Of a stretch of DNA of 64,000 bases, positions 48,351-60,300 are shown in pieces. A program made the translations under genes and the position numbers. Source of the stretch: Lactobacillus laiwuensis (GTDB lineage Bacteria; Bacillota; Bacilli; Lactobacillales; Lactobacillaceae); contig NZ_BPPB01000001.1 in assembly GCF_019972835.1 (NCBI RefSeq), positions 432,367-496,366 on the forward strand, given 5' to 3'. Within the stretch, counting starts at the first letter, position 1, and each line of letters opens with the position of its first letter. Under the pieces are notes generated by a model. It had not been told where the DNA came from. It made no database searches and saw only the letters and a list, made by a program, of their open reading frames with translations.

Positions 48351-51300
48351 CTACCCTTTAACATTTGCTTTCTTAACAAATTTGCTTGTTGTCATAGTGT
48401 AGTACTTCTTGCCCTTTATCTTTACTGGATTACCGTAAGTCTTAATTGATTTACGTTTCTTCAGTACTTTCTTACCTTTGCGATTGCCATATTTACTGTA
48501 TATATATGCATTATGCTTCAATTTCAGTTTCTTGGCATCGATATTTCCTGCAGCTATATACAACCCGTCTTCAAGAACATAATATAGCTTCTTGTTGACA
48601 ACTTTTTGCGATACTACGTCAACATTTGAACCAGCATTTATTACTAAGCCATTTGCACGAATACCATTTTGATCATAAAGATATGCATTGTGCATTATCT
48701 TTTTATTAATGATGATATGAGAATGGTCTCCTGCTTCAACAGCAGCAGTTTGATTAGCCGTTGCTGTCTTTAAAGGTACATTTTGACCTGAAATATTTGC
48801 CGCTTTGACATAACGATTCTTGGCAATGATGAAGTATTTCTTACCGCGAATCTTAACGCTATTGCCGTAGGTAGCAATGACCTTGCCTGACTTTAGTTTA
48901 CCTGACTTCTTAACCCGCTTGCCGTATTGGTTATAAATGTAAGCATTATGCTTCAATTTTTTAGCTGTACTCTTAACATTGCCAATTGCAACATAGTACT
49001 TCTTATTATCAGCACCCTTGTCAACTAAAACATAATATTGTGCACCATTAATTGTTTCAATACCGTAAGTATCAAGAATTGATCCGGCTCCCAAAGTAAT
49101 GCCATTTGCGCGTTTACCTTTACTATTGTATAGGTATGCATTATGCATTAAAATTACTCTTTCGGAGTCTTCATTCTTATCAGATTCTTTATCTTTATCA
49201 TCAGTCTTATCAGGTTGAGCAGGTACTATCGGTTGAGCTTGCTGTCCGTTACTATCGCTTTCTATAATATTGGTAACATTAACATTTGACTCTGTAGAGT
49301 CACGTTTTAATTGATCAATACCAAGATTACGTTGCACAGAGATTACTTCGCTGACTGACGAGCATGAATTAATACTGTTCACAAATTCATTATAATCCTT
49401 CACAATATGCTCTTTGATTTGCTTTTTAGCAGCAGAATCATAATCAGAATTACCATCAACAAGCTTATTGGCAGCCTTTTGTGCATCAGCTAATGCACCC
49501 TGGGCAATTAGCTTTTCACCTTCAAGTTCAGTTCTTAAGTCTGTAGGATTTGCTTTAAGTTTTGCTAGCGCAGCTTCATAACTTTGCTGAATGGTACTAT
49601 CATCAGTGTCAAGAGTAAACTTATCTTTCAAATATTTTGAAGCAGCTTCACGAGCTTGGGCTAGTCTTTGACTGAGAACGTCTTTATCTTGATTTATGAT
49701 GTTGTTAACTTCCTGACTGTCAGGAACTGTTTCACCATTTATCTTGTCGATTGCATCTTTACGTGCTTTGTCAACACCTGCTGAATCGCTTGCTTGATCA
49801 ATAGTACCATTTTTATCAATAGCTTCATGAATATCTTTATCAATTTGGTTCTTGATAGCATCTTTTTCAGCTTGAGTATAGTCAGTACCATCTTTGTGCT
49901 TTAAATCGTCAATTTTCTTCTTAGCATTAGTGCCAGTGTCTTGAACTTCGCCTTTAGCCAATTCCCTTTCGGCTGCCAATTCGTGTTCTTTAACTTCATC
50001 AACCGATGTACCAGTGATGTCCTTGTTCGAGTTGAATGCTTTATCTACTTCAGTGGTATCTGCATCTTTGCCAAACTTATCTTTTAGTCTTCCTACTGCA
50101 TCATCATGCTTTTTGCTCAATTCTGCTTTGGCATTTGAGATAGCTTGAGCTAAGTCTTTTTCATCATTACCTTTTAAGGCATTAATTTTATCAATAGCGG
50201 TTTGCTTAATTCTAGCAACATTGGCAACAGTTTCAGCTGAATCAATATCAACACTTGCCTGTTTTGCTATCTCATCTACCCGATCCTGATTATCTTTACT
50301 CAAGCTTGGTTTAGCAGTAGAAGCTACTTTTTTGACTTCATCTTTGGCAGCCACTCTGCTAAAAGCCAATTCAGCTGTTGTCGCTGCAGAATCAAATTGT
50401 CTTGAAGCATTGTCAACTGCTGCTGCAACCGCGTCAGCATTAGTAGCACTGTCTATCTTAGTTTCAGCTGCTTTCTTAGCATCCTCAATAGCGGTTAAAG
50501 CCTTGTCATAATCAGCTTTAGTAGTTGCCTTTTGAGTGTCATTAAGCTTGTTATAAGCTTCTTCAACCCTGTTTTTAGCCTTAGTTGCCGCCTGGTCAAC
50601 ATTTGTTTTGTTAGTTGACTTGATAGTAGCTAAGTTATCTTTATCTGACTGGTCAGCAGAATTCTTAACACCCTTAATTGCAGTAATTGCTTGGTCACGA
50701 GTGCTATTCACAGAATCAATTGTAGTTGCAGCGTCAATATCTTTATTAGCTTGAGCAACAAGAGAGTCAACCTTGTCTTTGTCGTCTTGTTTATTTAAGC
50801 CACTCTTGATATCATCAGCAACTGCTTTAACTGCGTCCTTAGCTGCAGCTTGAGCAAAGGCTAGTTCGGCATCGTTCTTGGTTTTGTCAATGTCAGTCTT
50901 AGCTTTATCAGAAGCATTGTTGACATCTTGCTTGGAAGTTGCTGAATCTATTGCTTTTTCGGCATTAGCTTTAGCCTGATCAATATCTGCTTTAGCTTTG
51001 TCATACTTATCTTTAACTTCCTTCTGCTCATCAAGAGTCAGTTTATTATAGTCATCATCAAGTTGTTTCTTAGCATTATCTGCCGCAGCCTCGACTTTAG
51101 TCTTTTCGGTAAGTTTAGAATTTCCTAAATCTGTATCTGTAGCCGTTTTTTCAGCTGTATCAATTACACTCTCTCCAACTTTTTCAGCTGCGTCTGCCTT
51201 TTCAACAGTTGGCTGTGAAGCAACAGTCTCTTTAGCATCATCACGAGCTTTATTGATTGATTCAATAGCCTTTCCTTTGTCAGCGTCAGATAAATCAGAC

Positions 51301-54300
51301 CTATTAATCTTGTCAATTGCTGCAGAAGCATGATCATCTAATTTCTTTTGATCATTTGCAATAGCTGTGTCTAAGGACTTTGCATCATCAAGAACTTTGC
51401 CCATGTTATCGATGCCTTCTTGTTTAGCACCGTTAACTTGGTCAGAAGTAGTTGTACCTGGGTCTTTGATCTTATTAACTGCATCTTGGTAATAGCGATC
51501 TACTTTATCTTTTAGAGCAGCCTTGTTTTCAGCACTGATATTTTTCAAGGAGTCGATGCCATTTTTAACTTCAGTTTGTTTGTTAGTTAAAGCATCAATT
51601 GCAGCTTTCTTGTCATTATCAAGCTCAGTTGCAGCTGCCTTATCTGCAGTTGTCTTAACAGTATCAATATCACTGATGGCTTGATCTCTAATCTCACTGA
51701 TTCTTTGCACTGTATCAGCATTATTTAACTGCGTATTAGCTTCGTTGACAATGCCTTCTACTCTATTTTTATCACTTTCAAGGCTCAAGCCATTTTTGAT
51801 CTTATCTGCTTCGTTTCTAACATCGTCTTTAGCAACTACCCGTGCAAAAGCTAGTTCAGCCTGAGTGGCTGCCTGATCAAAGGCAGTATTTGCAGTTGAA
51901 ACAGCACCAGCTACTGCACTCTTATCTTTTGCTTGCGCAATAGCGTCATTTGCTGCTTTTTGTGCATTTTTAATTGCAGTAATAGCTGCATCATAATCTG
52001 CTTTAGTCTTGGTTTGTTGCTGCGAATTGAGCTTATTATATGCATCTTCAACCCGTTTTTTAGCGGCTGCAGCAGCTTCATCAACATTTGCCTGACTGTT
52101 ATCCTTAGCTTCTTCTAACTTAGCTTGTTCAGCGGTATCAGCGGTATTCTTCACCTTATTAATATCATTGATGGCTTGATCTCTGATGTCATTGACCTTT
52201 TGCACTGTATCAGTTGAAGCTTTGTCAATGTTTGTCACTGCGGCGTCAGCGATATTCTGAACTGCTTCCTGATCCTTTTCATCTTTCAGATTCTTAATCA
52301 CATTTGCAGCTTCAGCCTGAACCGCATCTTTAGCAGCTGTTTTTGCAAAAGCTACCTCTGCAGTAGTTGCTGCTGCGTTAATCTTGTTAACTCCCTCATT
52401 AGCTGCTGAAGTGATAGCATCTTTGCTTGTTGCTGCATTGACTGCATCAATGGCTGCAGTTTTGGCATTTTCAATTGCAGTAATTGCATTATCATGATCC
52501 AGTTTTGTTGCTGCCCTTTGGCTTGAACTTAGTTTTTCATAAGCATCATCAACTTGCTTCTTAGCTGCTTCTGCGGCATTAGTGATATTCTGAGTGCTGT
52601 CTTGGCGCGCTTGATCTAGCAAAGCCTTGTCTACTGCTGATACTGTATTTTTAACAGCATTAATGGCGCTAATGGCGTTTTCTTTGATGCTGTTTACTTT
52701 GTCAACCGTATCTGTTGCAGCAGTATCAAAAGCGGTATCTGCTTGATCAGAAATGTTTTGAACTTTTTGTTTATCAGCAGTGTTCTTTAACTGACTTTGG
52801 GCATTAGCGGCTTCCTTGTGAACTGCATCTTTAGCTGCCACTTTTGCGAAGGCTACCTCTGCTTTTGTTGCTTCCTGATCAAATTTTTGCTCTGCTGTTG
52901 CTGCTATGGCTACCACAGCATCTTTAGTTTCAGCATTTTGAATATCGGCAATTGCTTTTTGAAGTGCATTGTCAATTGCAGTAATTGCGTCATCGTGAGC
53001 CTGCTTAGTTTTTTGTTGTTGATCTTTTTCAAGATCCCCATAAGCTTTTTCTACTCGAGCCTTAGCTGCGTCTGCTGCACTGTTCACATTACTCTTTTGA
53101 TTATTCTTAGTTTCTTCTAAGCTTGCTTGTTCATTACCATTAGCCGCGTCTTTAACAGCATCAATATCATCAATTGCCTTATCTCTAATGCTGTTTACCT
53201 CTTGCACTGTGTCTATAGCGTTATCGTTAAACTGGATATTAGCTTGGGTAACAATACCATCAACCTTGTTTTTATCAGCTTGAGACTTCAGGTCATTCTT
53301 AACCTTTGTTGCTTCCTTTTGAACAGCAGCTTTAGCTATCACTTTAGCAAAGGCCACTTCAGCTTTGGTTGCAATCTCATTAAACTTGGTCTTAGCATTA
53401 TCTACTAACCCTTTAACTACGTCAGCAGTTTGAGCTTGACCAATTTGGATATTTGCTGCATCTGCAGCGTTGTCAATTGCAGTAAGAGCATTTTGATATG
53501 CTTGATAATTATCATTCTTTTGGTCAGAATTAAGATTATTATAAGCATTTTCTACCCGTTTTTTAGCATCAGCAGCAGCACCATTAACATTGGTCTTACC
53601 ATTATCCTTAGCTTGCTCCACGGTTGCCTGGTCAACAGCAATGGCAGTCGCCTTAACAGCATCGATGTCGCTAATTGCTTTATCTCTTAATTTATTAACA
53701 GTTGTTATATCGGCAGCACCATCAATAGCTGTGTCAGCTTGCTCTGAAATTGCATCTACTTTTTTCTTATCAGTATCTTTACTTAAACTACCCTTAACAG
53801 TACTTGCCTCATTTTGAACCGCCTCTTTAGCAGCTGCTTTAGCAAATGCTAATTTAGCGTCTGTTTCGGCCTTTGTGAAAGCCTGATCGGCATCTCCTGC
53901 AGCCTTACTTACGGCATCCTTATCCGTTGCTTTTTCTATAGCATCTTTAGCTGCAGTTTGGGCACCGGTAATAGCTTGAATTGCCTTGTCATAATCCGTC
54001 TTGGTTGCTGACTGTCCATTTGCACTAAGACTATTATATGCATCATTAATTCTTTGCTTTGCAGCTGCGGCAGCTTGATCAATACTCTCTTTAGTATCAT
54101 CCTTAACTTTAGCAATGTCCTTTTGCTCATTTTCTTCAGCAGTCTCTTTAACGGCATCAATGTCTTTAATAGCTTGAGCTGCAATAGTATTTACATTATC
54201 TACGCTTACAGCTGCAGCAAGATCATTTTCTGCTCGTAACACTATGTTATCGACTTTTGTTTGGTCAACTTCCTGCTTCAAACCTTTTTTGACTTTATCA

Positions 54301-57300
54301 GCCTCAGCTTGGATTGCAGTCTTAGCTGTCACTCTGGCAAATGCTACTTCAGCTGTTGTAGCAGCCGTATCAAGGGCAGCAGATGCAGTACCTACCGCTT
54401 TAACAATTGCATCTGCATTTGCAGCCGCACTAATCGCATCATTTGCTGTTGCTTGGGCTTGAGTGATGGCAGCCATGGCTTTACTGTAATCACTTGCAGC
54501 CAAAACTTTTTCGTCTTTTCCAAGTTTGTCATAAGCATCTTGAACACGTTTTTTAGCAGCTGTAACTAAATTATCAACACTGGTCTTATTATTTTCCTTT
54601 GTTTTCTCCAGTTCTTTCTGTTCATTGTCATCCGCAGTTGCTTTTACATTACCTATATCGCTGATCGCTTTATCTCTAATGCTGTTTACTTTATCTACAG
54701 TATCTGTTGCAACTGCGTCAATATCTTTATCTGCTTGATCAGAAATTGCTTGTACTTGCTTCTTATCATCAGTTTTATTCAACTGATCTATGATAGATTT
54801 CGCTTTTTCATGAACTGCATCTTTAGCTGCTACCTTGGCGAAGGCTACTTCTGCTTCGGTTGCTGCTGCATTAATCTTATTAATACCGTCAGTTGCTGCC
54901 TGAGTAATTTCTGCTTTTGAATTTAATGAAGAAATTGCATCGTTAGCAGTTTTTTGGGCACTTGCAATTGCGTTAAGGGCGTCATCATGAGCCTGTTTGG
55001 CAACTGCTTGTTCAGTTTCCGTCAGCTTACTATATGCTGCTTCAACTCTCTTCTTAGCTATTTCAGCTGCTTCATTAATATTAGCAGAGCTGTCTTTGCG
55101 AGCTTCGTCAACAATAGCTTGGTCTACTGCATTTGCTGTGTTTTTAACAGTCTTAATAGCACTAATTGCGCTGTCTTTAATGCTGTTTACTTTGGCAACA
55201 GTATCTGTTGAATTTTGGTCAATTTCTGCAATAGCATTGTTAGCGATATTTTGCACAGAAGTCTTATCGTCTTGACCTTTCAGATCGGCAATAGCACTCT
55301 TTTCCTCGGTCTGAATCGCGTCTTTAGCTGCTGTTTTGGCAAATGCTACCTCTGCTTTTGTTGCTTCTTGATCAAGTTCCTGCTCAGCTGTTGCTGCTAT
55401 ATCGCTTACCGCATCCTTAGTTTCAGCACTGGCAATATCGCTATTTGCTTTAAGGCGCGTATTTTCAATAGCAGCAAGAGCATCATTATAAGCCTGCTTT
55501 GTTGCATCTTGCTCAGCCGGTGTCAGCTGAGCGTAAGCCGTTTCAACCCGGGTTTTAGCGTTTGCTGCTGCCTTGTTAACATCACTAGTCCGATTATTCT
55601 TAGTTTCTTCCAGACTGGCTTGTTCACCACCATTAGCTTTAGCTCTAACAGCGTCGATATCTTTAATAGCCTGATCCCTAATACTGGTTACTTTAGCTAC
55701 AGTATCAGTATTAGTGCTATTAATACTGGTAGTAGCAGTGGTAGCAATATTGTCAACCCGATTCTTATCAGAATCAGCCTTTAGGTCTTGTTTAACCTTA
55801 TTAGCTTCATTCAAAACATCTGCAACTGCTGTTACCTTAGCAAAAGCTACTTCCGCTTTTGTTGCTACATTGTCAAACTGAGCTTTAGCATCTTTAACTA
55901 TCCCTGGTATTTGGTCACCTGAATCAGTTTGTGCAATTTGGTTATTCGCACTAGTTGCAGCATTGTCAATCGCATCATGGGCATTTTGGTAAGTCTGGTG
56001 ATTAGCATTCTTTTGAGATTCATTCAACTTGTTATATGCATCATCGACACGTTTTCTAGCAGCATCAGCAGCTTCATTAACATTAGAGGTGTTGTTTTTC
56101 TTGTTTTCATTTAGCTGTGCTTTTTGAACAGCATCTGCCACAGCTTTGACACCATTAATATCATTGATAGCCTGGTCCCTAAATCTAACCACGTCAGTGC
56201 TAGTAGTAGCCTTGTCAATGTTAGAATTTGCAGTAGTTACTATCTCTTGTACCTTTTGCTTGTTTTCATTATCAAGACCGTTAGTGACTGCATCTGCTGC
56301 TGCTCTAACTGCTGCTTTAGCTCCCAATTTTGCAAATGATAGTTCAGCATTGCTAGCAATATCATTAACTGCAGAAATTCCTGTTGTAGCAGCACTGGTA
56401 GCGTCATCTACTGTCTTTGCAGCTTGAATTGCCGCATCCGCAGTATTCTTTGCCTCATTAATATCGCTGAGAGCTTTATTATATTCTGACTTAGACTGCT
56501 CTTTTTCAGCTGCACTTAACTCGTTATAAGCATTCTGAACGCGTTGAGTTGCATCAGCTGCAGCTTTATCAATATTAGCTTTATTAACTGTTTGGGAATT
56601 GTCAATTGCTGCATCAGCTGTAGCTTTAACGTTAGCAATATCTTTAATTGCCTGTTCTTTAATGAAGCCAACTTTAGTAACACTATCAGCACTGTTCAAA
56701 TCAGTTTGAGCCTGGGTTACTATACTGTCTACTTTATTAAGATCAACTGTTTGCTTTAAGCCTTGCTTGACATTATCCGCTTCGCCTTGAACTGCATCTA
56801 TCGCAGCTACCTTGGTAAAGGCCAATTCGGCATCAGATGCAGCTTGTGTAAAGGCTTTATTAGCATTATCAACAGCTGTTGTAATTTCTGAATTAGTTTG
56901 CGCAGCAGCTATTGCACTCTCTGCTACAGTCTTAGCTTTATCAATGGCATTATTAGCTGCGTTATAAGCGGTTTGGACTGACGTTGTCTTTTGCTCGTCA
57001 GAAGTGAGCTGATTATAAGCTTCTTTGACCCGCTTCTTAGCGGCATCTGCTTGGGCATCAACACTCGCCTTGCTTGATTCTTGTGCCTTTTGAATTGTTT
57101 GTTCTGCATTACTCTTGACATTGTCAATTGCCTTGATGGCATTCTCTTTTATTCTGATTACGTTATCAACGTTCTCAGCAGCACCAATGTCATCTTGTGC
57201 TTGACTAACAATTTCATCTACTTTATTTTGATCAGCTGTTTCTTTGAGATTAGGTTTTACTTTTGCCGCTTCAGCTTGTACTGCGTCGTTAGCAGTGATC

Positions 57301-60300
57301 TTGACAAAGGTTAATTCAGCTGCATCTGCCAGCTTATTAATGTTTGTTGTACCTTCACTGGCCGCGGCAGCAACTTCAGTTTCAGTAGTTGCAGCTGCAA
57401 TCTTGGCTTCAGCTGCGGTTTGGGCATTCTTAATATCTGCAACAGCTTGGTCATGTGTGCCTTTATTGGCTGTCTTTTCAGCAGTTGTTAAGTTGTTGTA
57501 AGCTGCATCTACCCGCGCAATCGCTGCTTGAGCTGCTCCATCAATACTAGTCTTATTCAGCTCTTTTGCTTTATCAACTTTTTCCTTTGCACTTGAATCG
57601 GCTGTAGTTTTGACCTGGTCTATATCCTGGATTGCCTGATTTTTGATACTATTAATAGTTGGAACATCAGTAGCAGCGTCTATCTTGCCATTAGCTGTAG
57701 TAACAATGCTATCAACTGTTTGTTGATCAGCTGTGCTTAAGCTAGGCTTAACCTTAGCAGCTTCATTTGCAATTGCCTCTTTTGCATCGGCTTGCGCAAA
57801 TGTTACTTCTGCTTTTGTTTCAATAGCAGCGATTGCCTGTGTGCCTGTTCCAGCTGCAGCTATAATATCTGCCACATTTTGGGCACTCTGAATATTGTTT
57901 TTAGCAGTTTTAGCAGCTTGGTCTATATCATCTAAAGCTTTCTGTAACGATTGTTGGCAACTAGTTTGATTATCCGTTGACAGTTTCTGGTAAGCATCAC
58001 TTACACGCTTTTTAGCTGCAGTAGCTGCCGCATCAATATTAGCTGCCTGAGTATCCTTGTTAGCCTTGATTTCGGCTTGCTTAACTACATCAGCAGTAGT
58101 TTTAACATTATTGATATCTTTAATTGCCTGATCTTTAATGCTGTTAACCTTGTCGACTGTAGTTGCTTTTTGGAAATCGCTATTAGCCGTTGCAACGATA
58201 CCATCAACTTTCTGTTGATCAGCTGCACTTAAATTCGGCTTGACACTGTCAGCTTCTTTCTTGACAGCATCAGCAGCTGCTATTTTGGCAAAAGCAACTT
58301 CAGCTGTGGTTGCCGCGTTGTCAAACTTGTCTTTAGCAGTATTAAAGGCATTAATGATTGCATCTTTGGTTGTAGCAGAGTTAATTGTTTCGGTGGCTGC
58401 TTCTTTAGCCTGATTTATAGCTGTAATTGCAGCCGCTTTATCGGCATCAGCTTTTTCCTGCTGACCTGCTTCTGTCAAACCATTATAAGCTTTATTCACA
58501 CGCTCAATGGCACTATCAGCAGCAGCGTTAAGGTTAGCAGTGTTAGAAGTTTTAATAGCTTCAATGTTGGCTGCATTAGCGGCGTCTTCAACTGCTTTTA
58601 TCGCGTCTTCGCCATCATCTGCAGCCTTATCTGCATTTTCAGCCGTTAATTGTTTGCCCACATTTATCTTGGCATCATCACGAGCCTTGTTAATATCGTT
58701 TACCGCTTTTTGCTTGTCTTCATCAGACATGTCCGTCTTATTGATGCGGTCTGCTGCAGCTTGGGCGTAATCATCAAGTTTTTTCTGGTCAGAAACAATT
58801 TCCTTATCAAATGCCGTAGCTTTGTTCCAAACGCTGTCAATATTTCTAATCCCAATGTTCTTCTCAATGTCTACCTGTACAAGACTTGCTGGCGTCGGGT
58901 TATTAACTTTGGCAGCAGCATCTTGATAATAATCCTCAACTTCCTTATTTAATGCAGCCTTAGCATCAGTACTGATATTTTTTAAATTAGCAATGAAATC
59001 TTCAACGTTTGCTTGTTCAGCTGCTAATTCTTTCAAGGCATTTTCTTTAGCTGTCTTTAAATCACTTGCAGCCTTATCAATAACTTGTTGCGCCTTAGCA
59101 TCTGTTAAAGCCTGATCAATGTCTGCTACACCCTTACCTTGAGCTTTAGTGATTTCATCAAAACTTTCACAGTCATCAATAGCTTTCTTTGCAGCGTCGT
59201 ATGCCTTTTGAGCTTGATCTTGATATATCTTAACGTTGTCCTGAGTTAAACCACTATTTGTTAAATCGGCGATTTGGTTAACTACACCCGGCATCCCGGA
59301 AGTGCCATTACCATTGAGCTCATTATCAAGTGCTTGTTTAGCAGCTTCTTTAGCTGCAGCTAATTTATTTTGCTCATCTGACTCTTCATTAGCAATTTGC
59401 AAGGCTTTTTTTACAAGGTCAAGAGCCGTTTCTTTACGTCTATTGACTTCGGCAATGGTATCTGCACCATAAACTGTTGTGTCTTTATTAGTTTCAGTGA
59501 CTGAATCTGCCATTGCCAATGCTTTAGCCAGTTCATCTTCAAAAGTCTTTGATTGACTTTCTTTTAAATTAGTTGGCTTCTTGCTTTCGCCATCTTTTAC
59601 CGCATTTCTAATCGTAGCAGCAGCATCGTCTTGAGCTTCTGATAAAGTAAGAATATCTAAGCTCTTTTGCACCGGACGAGCACCTGCATCAATAAGTGTT
59701 GGGCTGTACTCAACAAAATTGGCGTCTGGGATTATTTCAACTTTATCACCCTTATTCATGTTTAAGGTAACATCAGCCGGTATTGTTACTGAAAAAGTAC
59801 CGTCTGGATTGATTTCAGAGGAAAATACATTGGGCAATTTGCTAATATTATCCTCAATACTTCCACGATAGGTATCGGTAGTATTTGCATATGGTTTCAA
59901 ATTTTCATTTTGGAGAATTTGTTTATCATAATTTGGATTGCTACAAATATATTTAACAATGACATACCCTTTAGTACCTTTCGGAAAATACTTATAAAAG
60001 GCATTGTCATTACTTGGGCCATCTACCTCTTCACTGTAATTTGATACCTTTCCTGTGATAGTTCTAGAGCCATCTTCATTTTTGATAACTTGCAAGCCAT
60101 CCTCATCGATATCCAGGAAGCCGCTTGGGTTAGCGGGAACAAAAGCTATATTATTGTAGCTACTAGTATCTTTACTACTCAAAGCACTCTCTAAAGCATT
60201 TTTAACAATATTATCTAATGTATTAGTTCCTGGATTTTTAACGGCGGCTTCAGCGGCAGTTAAGAATGAAACAAAGCTCTTGTCATTGACAATGTTTTTT

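Noticed and set aside
51933..58952. Long plus-strand frames opposite the giant gene (for example 55,215-55,784)
   Set aside because: They recur with the array period, are Cys/Ser/Ile-rich without ribosome sites, and are antisense shadows of the repeated coding sequence.
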